A stretch of DNA of 64,000 bases. Origin: CAWGYT01 sp963826795. GTDB taxonomy: Bacteria; Planctomycetota; Planctomycetia; Pirellulales; Pirellulaceae. This document shows positions 7,799-17,267 of the stretch, one piece after another. Each line of letters begins with the position of its first letter. Position 1 is the stretch's first letter. Position numbers and translations under genes: made by a program. Below the pieces are notes generated by a model, which saw only the letters and a program-made list of their open reading frames with translations, was not told where the DNA came from and did not search any database. The stretch is from contig CAWGYT010000011.1 of assembly GCA_963826795.1 (NCBI GenBank), forward strand, positions 124,001 to 188,000. Reading direction: 5' to 3'.

Positions 7799-10507
7799 TC
7801 ATGCGTCCGACGTGGCGGGAACCAGCAGCTTGGCCAGGGTGACCGCCAGTCGGCGCAGATGGTCGTCGTCATTGAGTGTCAAGCTGAGTTGCATGCGGCC
7901 GTCCGGAGTGCGAGCGGTACAGGCGGCCAAGCTCGCGCGGATTTGTTCGACGGCGGCCGGGTTCGGGCTGTCGCCGGGATCCACCAGCTCGCTTACCAAG
8001 TTGATCGCGGCGCCGAGGAGTTCGCCGCCCGCGGCGGCGACACGTTGCCGCCGCTCCGCGAGTTGCTGCGTTTCCGTGGCGACACGATGCTGCTCGGAGA
8101 GGTCAATCGGTGCGGCGGGTGTTTGGCCGAGCAGCCGTTCCAGGCGGCGCTTTAACTCTTCCATTCCACTTTGAAGTTCGACCTCGGACACGTCGGAATC
8201 AACGTCCAGGGCCGCCAACGCCAGATCGTGTTTGGCCGAGAGCGTGCCGAGTAATCGTTCCTCGATCGTGTCTTCCGTGACGAGCAGATAGACTTGCACC
8301 GGTTGTTGTTGGCCCATGCGATGCGCACGGGCAATTCGTTGCTCGAGCACTGCCGGATTCCAGGGCAAGTCAACGTTGATCACGGTGTTCGCCGACTGGA
8401 GGTTCAAGCCGGTGCTGCCGGCGTTGGACATGATGATCACGCGGCAGTCCGCATCATTCTGAAATCGATGGACGATCTCCTGTCGCTTTTTTTGCGGCAC
8501 TTTGCCGTCCAAGCGAACGAAATCAAGCCCCGCTTGTTTCAGGAGCGGTTCGATCAGGTTGAGCATGGTCGTCCATTCGCTGAACAGGACGATCTTGCGG
8601 TCGCTCTCGGCGGCCAGCTGCTCGAGCAACTCGCCGAGCCGCTCGAGCTTACTGCTGTAGCCCGGCGCTTCCTTGTCGACGAGAAACGTGCTGTCGCAGG
8701 CCATGCGTGCCATCAGCAGATACTTCTGCAACCGCAGCAGGTCCATTTCGGTCAGGAACTTCTTGGCCGCAATCTGGGCAGCGCTCGCGACGTATTCGTC
8801 GCTCATCTGCTTTTGCTCCGCCGTCGGACGGATCCGCACCATCTCCGTCGTACGTTCGGGCAATTCCTTCATCACGGCTGCCCGCGTGCGGCGGAGGAGG
8901 ATGGGTTGGAGCGATTCGCGCAGATGGTCGAGGTTCTTGTAGCCCTGCACGCGGCCCCGATCGTCGACCACGCGATGCCGATGAAAGAAGCGATAGGCGG
9001 GCCCCAGCCGCTGATCGTCGACAAAGCCGACGACGGTGTAGAGTTCTTCCAACCGGTTTTCGAGCGGGGTACCGGAGAGCACCAGGGCGAACGGGGACTT
9101 GAGGCTGTGGATGACGCGTGAGGTCTTCGACTCCCAATTCTTGATCCGCTGGCCTTCATCCAGGATGATCAAGTCCCACTTGATCCGTTCGATCGTCGGA
9201 TGGTCGCGGAGAATCTGCTCATAGTTGCAAATTGTGAAGTAACAATCGTTGTCGTAGAGTGCGACACGTTCTTCGGCGGAGCCGACGACAAGCTGGCTGG
9301 TGCGGCCCGAGAAACGGCAGATCTCGCTGCGCCACTGACTTTTGAGCGAGGCGGGACAGACGACCAAAACACGCCGAATGGCGGCCAACTGACCCAGCAG
9401 CTCGGCCACGCCGATCCCCTGGATCGTCTTGCCGAGCCCCATGTCGTCGGCCAGAATCGCTCGTCCCGCCCCGACGGCAAACGCGATCCCGTCCAGTTGA
9501 TACGGCAAGAGCTCGGCATGAAGCAGTTCGCGGCGCAGGGGATGGCTGAGCGGGTCGTGACGAATCTCGTCCGCCACCTGCCGCAGTCGCTTCTCCAAGA
9601 GTCGCTGCTCAATCAATTCGTCCGCATCGGGGTAGATGTGGACCGAGTGCCCGGCGTGCTCCAATTGACGAATCCGTCGGACAACGTCGTCGACGTCGTT
9701 TGTCGTGTCATTGAGATACGGGCCGAGGAGGCGACTCGCCTTTTCATCCAGGCGATGGGGGACGTTGAATCGCAGTCCAACTTGCGTTCCGTAGTCAACT
9801 CGCAAGGACAAGTTGCGGCGGCGGTAGGGCTTTTCGAGCGTCGATTTCGGGAATCGCTTGCGCACCTTGGCCTGCGCGTGGAGCACATGTTTACAGGTGC
9901 CCAGATGGTTCGTGCGAAAATCGGGACAGGTACAGTACGACTGTCCGGCCGCGAATCCGCGCAGCGAGACGCGATACGTCTTGCCCGAGACGTGGCTCGT
10001 GACCGTGTACTCCGTCCAGGGAGTCGTCGGATCGACGGCCCGCAGCGTCATTTTCTCGGAACCCGCGCGTTCCTCTCGATCGGCCAGGGCGCGACGGAGA
10101 AGTTCGGTTTCGGTCAGGTTCTCGACAGGTTCGTTGGGGTCCGGCGCCGCGGAGAGTCCCAGCGTTAGCTTTTCTTCGAGCACCAGGCCGAGAACGGCCG
10201 AGATGTGGTTGCAGCGCGTCTCACATCGATCGCAATTCAATCGCAGGCCTTGTGGCTGGTTGGTCATTTCGACGATCGTCACGGTGGCCCGGCCCTCGGG
10301 CAATTCCGGATCGGGCACATTCACCCGCAACAGATCACCGCCTAGAAAGACATCCCGCGGCAAGTTGATCTCGAACCGCCCACCCTGGCGAAGCCGCGCC
10401 GCTCCCTCGTCGCCCTCGGCCAATAGTCGGCAGGCTCCGCGATAGGTAAGCCTCCCCAGCCGATCCCGTATCCCGATCCGTCGCTTGTCGCTTCGTGCCT
10501 TTGACAT
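7799..10507 (-). CDS. SWIM zinc-finger SNF2-family helicase
   Basis: A 902-aa DEAD/SNF2-type ATPase. The ATG at 10507 is chosen because AGGAGGAGAT stands just upstream; upstream in-frame codons lack family similarity. The N-terminal part has a Cys/His cluster (NCDRCETRCNH, about 91-101) and a canonical SWIM zinc finger (CTCPDF...GTCKHVLHA, about 192-211). The helicase core has motif I ILADDMGLGKT (351-361), motif II as ILDEGQ instead of DEAH, motif III LSGTPLENRLEEL, and motifs V/VI SNAGSTGLNLQSA and QRIARAHRMGQ. SNF2 proteins of this kind translocate on double-stranded DNA and remodel protein-DNA complexes; bacterial roles include transcription recycling (RapA-like) and repair. It stands alone, divergent from the PQQ-type gene. 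Confidence 0.93.
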   Translation of the reverse strand: MSKARSDKRRIGIRDRLGRLTYRGACRLLAEGDEGAARLRQGGRFEINLPRDVFLGGDLLRVNVPDPELPEGRATVTIVEMTNQPQGLRLNCDRCETRCNHISAVLGLVLEEKLTLGLSAAPDPNEPVENLTETELLRRALADREERAGSEKMTLRAVDPTTPWTEYTVTSHVSGKTYRVSLRGFAAGQSYCTCPDFRTNHLGTCKHVLHAQAKVRKRFPKSTLEKPYRRRNLSLRVDYGTQVGLRFNVPHRLDEKASRLLGPYLNDTTNDVDDVVRRIRQLEHAGHSVHIYPDADELIEQRLLEKRLRQVADEIRHDPLSHPLRRELLHAELLPYQLDGIAFAVGAGRAILADDMGLGKTIQGIGVAELLGQLAAIRRVLVVCPASLKSQWRSEICRFSGRTSQLVVGSAEERVALYDNDCYFTICNYEQILRDHPTIERIKWDLIILDEGQRIKNWESKTSRVIHSLKSPFALVLSGTPLENRLEELYTVVGFVDDQRLGPAYRFFHRHRVVDDRGRVQGYKNLDHLRESLQPILLRRTRAAVMKELPERTTEMVRIRPTAEQKQMSDEYVASAAQIAAKKFLTEMDLLRLQKYLLMARMACDSTFLVDKEAPGYSSKLERLGELLEQLAAESDRKIVLFSEWTTMLNLIEPLLKQAGLDFVRLDGKVPQKKRQEIVHRFQNDADCRVIIMSNAGSTGLNLQSANTVINVDLPWNPAVLEQRIARAHRMGQQQPVQVYLLVTEDTIEERLLGTLSAKHDLALAALDVDSDVSEVELQSGMEELKRRLERLLGQTPAAPIDLSEQHRVATETQQLAERRQRVAAAGGELLGAAINLVSELVDPGDSPNPAAVEQIRASLAACTARTPDGRMQLSLTLNDDDHLRRLAVTLAKLLVPATSDA

Positions 10508-10943
10508 TTCATCTCCTCCTGCCGGGGATTGGGGCGATCCGTCCGTCGCGCTGCCTCGCCCATTCTGGTCAATTCGGTTGAGCTTGAAAAGATCGCTCGC
10601 CAAACGCCGCCGGCGAGAAATCTGGCGGACGACTCTTGAGCCTCCAAGAGGAGCCGTGTCTCACACGCCCGAGTGACGCGGCCCGGACCCGAGCTACGAG
10701 GGAGCGATGTCCGTTCCCGATGGAATTCAATTGGAAGCTGGCAAGGCGTGCGCACGCGGCGGGATCAAAGTCGGTCGGTTGATTGAATTCTCGTCGCAGA
10801 ACTGCGACACTACGTTACTTCGCTCGCTAAGGACGGTGCGGCTTATTGCTTGGAAAGCAGTCATTCGAAAAGCCGTCACTTCGAAGGCCGTCATTTGGAA
10901 AGGCCGTCATTCGGAAGGCACTCATTCGGAAGGCACTGAAACG
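10508..10943. other. Divergent promoter region between helicase and PQQ-type genes
   Basis: These 436 bases separate two divergently transcribed genes and should hold both promoters. An open frame from 10707 runs through it into the PQQ-type gene, but its translation is non-family and the downstream signal peptide argues against its use. The right part carries the short degenerate repeat array at 10855-10937. Confidence 0.5.
10855..10937 (+). repeat. Degenerate short tandem repeat (about 15 bp, five units)
   Basis: Five variants of CCGTCATTCGGAAGG follow one another (AGTCATTCGAAAAG, CGTCACTTCGAAGG, CGTCATTTGGAAAGG, CGTCATTCGGAAGG, CTCATTCGGAAGG). The array ends seven bases before the chosen ATG of the PQQ-type gene, so it occupies the leader where the ribosome binding site should be. 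It could affect translation. Confidence 0.7.
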
Positions 10944-13919
10944 ATGACTCGACAAAAATCCCCCGTACCGTCGTGGCTCTCGGTCCTGATCCTGTTGTCG
11001 GCGAGCAGCGCCCAAGGTGGCGTCCCAGAAGATCTGGCGAGGCTGGGTGTTCAGCGGGGAATCGTCGCCGTTCTAGGCTTGCCCAACCAGGACCCTCGCT
11101 ACGTGGTCGATCTCGCGCGCGCCGGGGAGCTAACTGTCTACTTTCAAACGGACGAGGCGGGGCAGGCGGCCGCGGTGCGGCAGGCGGCGGCAGAGGCCCG
11201 TTTGTTGGGCCGGCGCGTGTTTGTCGACGCGGGTCCTTTCGCCACGATTTTCTTGGCCGATAATCTGGCGGACGGGATCGTCGTTTGCGCGGATGCACGG
11301 GATGCGATCGACGAGATTGAGTTGCAGCGCGTGTTGCGCCCTCGGGCCGTGGCGTTGTTGGGCGATCGACAACTGGAAAAACCCGTGCCCGAAGGAATCG
11401 ACGAGTGGACTCATCCGTATCACGGTCCGGACAACAATCCGCAATCCCGGGATCAACTTGTACGGGGAAACCTGCAGACGCAATTCCTCGCCGAACCGAT
11501 GTTCAGTCCGATGCCGGAACAGACCGTGGTCGCAGGAGGACGCATCTTTAAAGCGATGGGGCACATCGCGCACAAAGAGAACCAGAACGAGTGGTTGAAC
11601 ACACTGCTGTGCATCAACGCCTACAATGGCACCGTGCTCTGGCGGCGTCCGCTGCCCGAGGGGTTCATGATCCATCGGAATACGATGGTGGCCACCGACG
11701 ACGCGTTGCTCTTGGGCGATGCCCAGTCCTGCAAGGTGATCGATGCGGCCACCGGCCAGGTCCGCGATGAAATCACGATTCCGGCCGAGCTGACCGACGG
11801 ACCGGTTTGGAAATGGATGGCCTATCGGGACGGCGTGCTCTACGCCCTGGTCGGCAATCCGGAAATCCAGGTCGACACCGAGAAGTCGGCGCGCCGCGGC
11901 CTGGGTCACTGGCCCTGGGGAATGTGGAAAGGACACGACTACAAGGATCCGCGTACGAGTTTCGGCTTCGGTCGCACGTTGGTCGCGCTCCGTTTGAAGA
12001 CCCAAGAGATCCTCTGGCACCTGCGCGACGACGAGTTCTTGGACGCGCGCGGGGTCTGCATGAACGGCGAACGGATTTTTTGCTTCAGCCCTGAACGGTT
12101 CCTGATGAGTGTCGACGCCCGGGACGGCCGCCTGCTCTGGAAAAACGACGACGAATCGCTCTTGGCGGCGATCGGTCCCAACGAAAAGGCCCAACACTAC
12201 GTGACCGGTTATGCGACGACGTGCTATATCAAGTGCGACGACGAGCACGTCTATTTTGCCGGACCACAGCGCAGTCAGATGGTCGCGGCGTCCACCGCAG
12301 ACGGCTCGCTGCAATGGACCTATCCGCATGGCAACGTCCAACTGGTACTGCGAGATGACGCCATCTATGCGGCAGGACCCGATGCGACCGGCGTGCGTCT
12401 TGACTATCAGACGGGACAGGAACTGAGCACGTTGCCCACGCGACGTGCCTGCACGCGTGCCACGGGATGCGCCGACAGTATCTTCTACCGCACGACGGGC
12501 GGCACCGTTCGTGTGATGACCGACGCAAGCACGGCGGAACATATTGCGCCGATGCGGCCGCCCTGCCAGGATGGTGTGATCATCGCCAACGGACACGCCT
12601 ATTGGGGACCGTGGATGTGTGGCTGTCAGCTGTCGCTTTACGGACACATCGCCCTGGCACCTTCCGCTCAGATTCCAACACCCGAGGCCGAGTCGGCACT
12701 TTGGGCGGCGGACGATGTCACGGATGTCCAACCGCTCGATGCGTCCCCCGACGATTGGACGACCTATCGCGGCGACAACGCGCGGACCGATCAAGCTCGC
12801 CGGGCGATTCCCGAGCACGTCGAGTTGGCTTGGCAGATCGACATCTCGGGCGACGAATTGCCGACCGCACCCGTCTGCGGCGGTGGAATGATCTACGTTG
12901 CGGACCGAATCGGTTGCGTCAAGGCATTGGACGGGCAAGGCCGAGAAGTTTGGCAGGCCTGGACCTCGGGACCTGTTTACTACGCTCCTGCGCTCGCCCA
13001 CGATCGGCTCTTCGTCGGCTCCGCCGATGGCCGTGTCTATGCGTATGAGGCGCGGACAGGACGCTTGTTGTGGCGCTTCCGCGTGGCTCCTGAAGATCGT
13101 CGGATTCCGGTCTACGGCAAACTCATCAGCCGCTGGCCTGTCGCCGGCGGAGTGGTGGTCGAGAACGACACCGTGTATGCCGCGGCGGGCATCGCACACT
13201 ACGACGGCACCTACGTCGTCGCCCTGGATGCCGCCACCGGGCAACTCAAAGCCCAGAACTCGCACTCGGGGCAGCTTTCGGCCGAGGTCAATGGCGGGGT
13301 CAGCCTGCAGGGCAACTTGATGGTCGTCGACGGCGAGCTGCGGTTCCTGGGAGGCGGTGTGTACGAAACTGCGCGCTATGACCTGGACACGTTGAACTGT
13401 CTGAATTCACCCAAGGCGCAGCTGACTTCACAATTCCATACGGCGTTTTACGCGCACTACCCGGAATATGGCAAGTATGTGTCACTCGAACAGTTGCGGG
13501 ACGATGGGACCTTGCTGGTTCAGGATGCGAGCTACGAGGGCAGCGTGTTTAGCAATCTCGCGCTGCAAGGGCCGCTTCCTCCGGGGGTTCCGGACGAGCC
13601 GAAGGATGCGGCGCGGTGGGCGCGCCGCAACGGGAGTATTAAGCGCCAAGTGCTCTGGCAAGACACCGCCAACCGGCGGTTTACAAGTTTTGTGTTGTCC
13701 GCCGATACGATCTTGGCCGCGGGGCACCGGGAAGGTGCCGAGGACCAACCGTTCCTGGTCGCCATCAACATCACGGACGGTGCCGACCGATGGTCCCAAC
13801 CACTGCCAGGCGCTGGCCGTGAAGGGCGGTGTCGCCCTCGACCGGGAGGGACGAATCGTCGTGAGCTTGGAGAACGGAACACTCGTCTGTTTCTCCCCTT
13901 AGGAATCGTGCGGAAATAA
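10944..13919 (+). CDS. Secreted PQQ-type beta-propeller protein (C-terminus frameshifted)
   Basis: The ATG at 10944 starts a signal peptide (MTRQKSPVPSWLSVLILLSASSAQG). The body of about 980 aa contains many PQQ-type propeller blades, seen as repeated N-G-T-V-L-W, D-G-R-L-L-W-K, D-G-S-L-Q-W and T-G-R-L-L-W-R strands, plus the WTTYRGDNARTD segment that opens a second propeller at about 605. Such proteins are exported in Planctomycetota and may be dehydrogenase-like or structural; no catalytic residues could be assigned. Reading in the given frame ends in a non-family Arg-rich tail at 13919. If one G at about 13809 is removed, translation continues as LAVKGGVALDREGR... and ends LENGTLVCFSP with a stop at 13902, the expected last blade. 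The true 3' end is therefore probably 13902. Confidence 0.85.
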   Translation: MTRQKSPVPSWLSVLILLSASSAQGGVPEDLARLGVQRGIVAVLGLPNQDPRYVVDLARAGELTVYFQTDEAGQAAAVRQAAAEARLLGRRVFVDAGPFATIFLADNLADGIVVCADARDAIDEIELQRVLRPRAVALLGDRQLEKPVPEGIDEWTHPYHGPDNNPQSRDQLVRGNLQTQFLAEPMFSPMPEQTVVAGGRIFKAMGHIAHKENQNEWLNTLLCINAYNGTVLWRRPLPEGFMIHRNTMVATDDALLLGDAQSCKVIDAATGQVRDEITIPAELTDGPVWKWMAYRDGVLYALVGNPEIQVDTEKSARRGLGHWPWGMWKGHDYKDPRTSFGFGRTLVALRLKTQEILWHLRDDEFLDARGVCMNGERIFCFSPERFLMSVDARDGRLLWKNDDESLLAAIGPNEKAQHYVTGYATTCYIKCDDEHVYFAGPQRSQMVAASTADGSLQWTYPHGNVQLVLRDDAIYAAGPDATGVRLDYQTGQELSTLPTRRACTRATGCADSIFYRTTGGTVRVMTDASTAEHIAPMRPPCQDGVIIANGHAYWGPWMCGCQLSLYGHIALAPSAQIPTPEAESALWAADDVTDVQPLDASPDDWTTYRGDNARTDQARRAIPEHVELAWQIDISGDELPTAPVCGGGMIYVADRIGCVKALDGQGREVWQAWTSGPVYYAPALAHDRLFVGSADGRVYAYEARTGRLLWRFRVAPEDRRIPVYGKLISRWPVAGGVVVENDTVYAAAGIAHYDGTYVVALDAATGQLKAQNSHSGQLSAEVNGGVSLQGNLMVVDGELRFLGGGVYETARYDLDTLNCLNSPKAQLTSQFHTAFYAHYPEYGKYVSLEQLRDDGTLLVQDASYEGSVFSNLALQGPLPPGVPDEPKDAARWARRNGSIKRQVLWQDTANRRFTSFVLSADTILAAGHREGAEDQPFLVAINITDGADRWSQPLPGAGREGRCRPRPGGTNRRELGERNTRLFLPLGIVRK

Positions 13920-13933
13920 CCGACCGCAGGTCG

Positions 13934-13953
13934 CCTCTCCCCTCGGGGAGAGG
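13934..13953. repeat. CCTCTCCCCTCGGGGAGAGG hairpin
   Basis: A GC-rich hairpin with a perfect 9-bp stem, 31 bases after the corrected PQQ-type stop. It is a short member of the dispersed palindromic family of this window and could act as a transcript 3' end. There is no U-tract, so it is not a classical terminator. Confidence 0.5.
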
Positions 13954-14102
13954 GCCGGGTGAGGGAGAAAAAATCGGTAAGCTATTTCCGAACATGTCGT
14001 TCGCGCCGTGGAGAATCACCTCGCCAGGTCACGGCGCCAGGTCACGGCGCCCCGGATTCGCCACGCCCCAGTTTCACAAGCTTTGCCCACTGGACACCAC
14101 GT

Positions 14103-16270
14103 ATGAACCATCGCTTGACATCGGCACCGCTTGGGACGCTCACCTTGGTGATTGTCTCACTCTTCATTCTGGCAACGATTGCGAACGACAAGCTCGTTGG
14201 ACAAGAGCAAGACCACGGAGAACCTCAGCGCATGAGCGACATGTTGCGTACCTGGAGCGGGCCGTACGGTGGTGTTCCGCCTTGGAATCTGGTCCGGCCC
14301 GACGAATTCATCGGCGCGTTTGACGTCGCGATCGCGCTGGCCGAGCGAGAGATGGAATCGATTGCGAACCAGCCCGAAGCCCCGACGTTCGAAAATACGA
14401 TCGTCGCGCTGGAAGACACCGGCCGACCGCTGCAGCGATTGCAGGCGCTGTTCGGCGTGCACTCGTCCAACCTGAACGTCGGACCGCTTCCCGACATCGA
14501 ACGCGTGGTGGTACCCAAGTTGGCCGAGTACGAGGATCGTGTCACGCAAAACGAGAAACTGTTCGCTCGAATCGCCGCCGTCTTCGAGAATCGCGAGAAC
14601 CAGTCGCTGAGCGTGGCCCAACAACGGCTGCTCGAGGATCGCTACAAGAACTTCGTGCGCACGGCGCGAAATTGAACGCCGACGATAAGGCAACCCTCTC
14701 GCAAATCAATCAACGCCTGGCCAGCCTGTTCACCGACTTCAGCCAGAATGTGCTGGCGGATGAACAGGAGCCGGTGACGTGGATTGAAAACGAAGCGGAA
14801 TTGGCCGGATTGCCTGCGAGCGTGATTGCGGCGATGGCCAGCGCCGCGAAGGATCGCGGCAAGCCAGGCCAATGGGCCGTGACCAATACGCGCTCTTCGA
14901 TGGATCCGTTCTTGACGTATGCTGAGGATCGGCCACTGCGAGAAAAGGTCTGGCGAACGTACTACAACCGTGGCGACAACGGGGACGCGCACGATAACAA
15001 CGCGATCATTGCCGAGATACTCAAGCTGCGGGCACGACGCGCGAAACTGTTGGGTTACGCAACTCACGCGCACTGGCGACTCGAACCGCAGATGGCTAAG
15101 ACGCCGGACGCCGCAATGGATCTGATGATGAAAGTTTGGCCGAAAGCCGTCGCGCGAGCTGAAGAAGAAGTTGCCGATATGCAGCGGATCGCCGACGAAG
15201 AAGGCGCGGGGCTGACGATCGAACCTTGGGACTATCGTTATTACGCCGAGAAGGTTCGCAAGGCGAAATACGACCTGGATTTCAATCAAGTCAAGCCATA
15301 TCTGCAACTCGAAAAACTTCGGGAGGCCATGATGTGGGCGGCCGGACAATTGTATGGCTTGCAATTCAAGCCGATACAGAATGTACCTGTCTTCCATCCT
15401 GACGTTCGAGTCTGGGAAGTGACCGACGCCGCGGATCGGCACGTGGGCCTTTGGTATCTGGATCCCTACGCCCGTGAAGGCAAACGTAGCGGGGCGTGGA
15501 TGACGGACTATCGACCTCAGGAAAATATGAGCCAACCGATCACGCCGATCGTTTCCAACAATTCCAACTTTATCAAAGGGGAACCCGGCGAAGTCGTGTT
15601 GATCTCCTGGGATGATGCCACCACGTTGTTTCACGAATTTGGACATGCCCTCCACGGACTTCTCTCGAATGTCCAGTATCCCTCGCAGTCGGGTACGTCC
15701 GTGGCCCGAGATTATGTCGAGTTCCCCTCGCAGCTGAACGAGCACTGGCTGTCGACTCCCGAAGTCCTGAACCGATTCGCGCTGCATTACGAAACCGGCG
15801 AGCCGATGCCGGCAGATTTGCTGGACAAGATCAAACGTGCGGCGACTTTCAATCAGGGTTTTCAGACGGTCGAGTATTTGGCCAGCGCACTGGTCGACAT
15901 GAAATTGCATTTGGCGGGCGACGCTGATATCGATCCCGATGCCTTTGAACGCCAGACGCTCGCCGAGTTGGGGATGCCACGCGAAATTGTGATGCGCCAC
16001 CGCACACCGCATTTCGCTCATATCTTTTCGAGCGACAGCTATTCGGCCGCCTACTACAGCTATCTCTGGTCTGACGCGTTGACCGCCGACGCGGCGGAAG
16101 TCTTCGAGGAAGCCGGCAGCTACTACGACAAAGCGGTCGCACAGCGGCTGCTCGAGCAAATCATGTCGGTCGGAGATACGATCGATCCGGCGGACGGCTT
16201 CCGCGCCTTTCGGGGGCGCGACGTGGACACGCGGGCGCTGCTGCGCAAACGCGGATTTCCGGTGGATTGA
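14103..16270 (+). CDS. M3-family metallopeptidase (oligopeptidase A/Dcp-like), frameshifted
   Basis: Two overlapping frames encode one thimet-oligopeptidase-like zinc peptidase of about 722 aa. The first part (14103-14675) has a signal peptide at the ATG 14103 and the M3 N-terminal helical region up to DRYKNFVRT. The second (from about 14672) resumes with LNADDKATLSQINQRLASL, which normally follows directly. One base is missing near 14665; restoring it gives a continuous protein. The catalytic motif HEFGH lies in TTLFHEFGHALHG with the downstream Glu in YVEFPSQLNEHW, and the C-terminal SYSAAYYSYLWS substrate region is intact. These enzymes cut short peptides; the signal peptide suggests an exported form. 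A GCGCGAAATT context at the shift makes a consensus error likely. Confidence 0.88.
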
Positions 16271-16348
16271 CTCCGCAGTCGGACAACGGTTCCCGGCCAT
16301 AGTAAGTCGGGTTGAGCCCCGAACATTTACAAAACAGAGTGAAAACTT

Positions 16349-16954
16349 ATGAATACCTTTGAAGCGATCTACCAGCGACGTGCCGTGAAACACTACGATC
16401 CGCAACACGTCTTGCTCGACAGCGAGATTCAGCAGTTGATGGATGCCGCCATTCAGTCGCCCACGTCGTTCAATATCCAGAACTGGCGATTCGTGCTGGT
16501 GCGAGACAAGGACTTGCGCCAGCAGATTCGCGCCGCGGCCAACGACCAAGTTCAGGTAACGGATGCCTCGCTGCTGATTGTGATGACGGCGGACGTCAAG
16601 GCGTGGTCCAAGTCGCCGGAACGATACTGGCGTGACGCACCGCGGGAGGTGGCCGAGATGCTGGTGAATTGGATGGGACCGTTTTACGAAGGGAAGCTGC
16701 AGCTGCAACGCGACGAGGCGATGCGTTCCTGCGGATTGGCAGGCCAGACGATTATGTTGGCGGCGAAAGCGATGGGCTACGACTCGTGCCCGATGATCGG
16801 CTTTGACTCGGACAAAGTCGCGGAGCTGATCCGTTTACCAGAAGACCACGTGATCGGTTTCATGATCGCGGTCGGAAAGGCCACGAAACCGGCCTGGCCC
16901 AAGCCCGGGCAGCTTCCCCTGGAGGAAGTGGTGATTCACGATCGGTTTGTTTGA
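16349..16954 (+). CDS. Nitroreductase-family protein
   Basis: A 201-aa FMN-dependent NAD(P)H oxidoreductase of the nitroreductase superfamily. The N-terminal RRAVKHYDP block (FMN phosphate binding), SPTSFNIQNWRFVLV and the C-terminal helix segment AAKAMGYDSCPMIGF and IAVGKATKP are all present. The length is normal. It starts 78 bases after the M3 peptidase stop on the same strand. The substrate (nitroaromatic, quinone or flavin) cannot be read from sequence. Confidence 0.92.
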   Translation: MNTFEAIYQRRAVKHYDPQHVLLDSEIQQLMDAAIQSPTSFNIQNWRFVLVRDKDLRQQIRAAANDQVQVTDASLLIVMTADVKAWSKSPERYWRDAPREVAEMLVNWMGPFYEGKLQLQRDEAMRSCGLAGQTIMLAAKAMGYDSCPMIGFDSDKVAELIRLPEDHVIGFMIAVGKATKPAWPKPGQLPLEEVVIHDRFV

Positions 16955-16984
16955 AGCAGAGACGGCGTCTGCCGGGAGTTCAAC

Positions 16985-17249
16985 CTCAACCCTCACCCGC
17001 CCGGTGCCCGCGAGCGGGCCCCGGTCGACCTCTCCCGGCCTCGGGAGAGGTGACAACCGTCTCTGTTCCTTGTCGTCTGTTCCTCGTCTTCCTTGTCGTC
17101 TGTCCCTTGTCGTCTGTCCCTTGTCGTCTGTCCCTTGTCGTCTGTCCCTTGTCGTCTGTCCCTTGTCGTCTGTCCCTTCTGGTCTGTCCCTTCTGGTCTG
17201 TCCCTTCTCCCCAACGCGGGAGAAGGTGGCCGAAGGCCGGATGAGGGGG
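16985..17249. repeat. Palindromic repeat cluster with a 14-nt tandem array
   Basis: The segment starts with CCTCACCCGCCCGGTGCCCG and a CCTCTCCCGGCCTCGGGAGAGG hairpin (17029-17050). It continues with the 14-nt array (17067-17206) and ends with the inverted CTTCTCCCC...GGGGAGAAGG-type unit followed by GGCCGAAGGCCGGATGAGG. It fills the 313-bp gap between the nitroreductase and the convergent dockerin gene; no gene was found. Confidence 0.7.
17067..17206 (+). repeat. 14-nt tandem repeat (TTGTCGTCTGTCCC), about ten units
   Basis: Consecutive units of TTGTCGTCTGTCCC, the last ones as TTCTGGTCTGTCCC. The central units are perfect, which implies recent slippage. Any open frame through the array is an artefact of the repeat. 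Confidence 0.8.
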
Positions 17250-17267
17250 GGCGCGTGTACGCGGATT

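Noticed and set aside
10707..10943. Upstream extension of the PQQ-type gene
   Set aside because: It is encoded by the degenerate repeat array and would bury a clear signal peptide starting at 10944.
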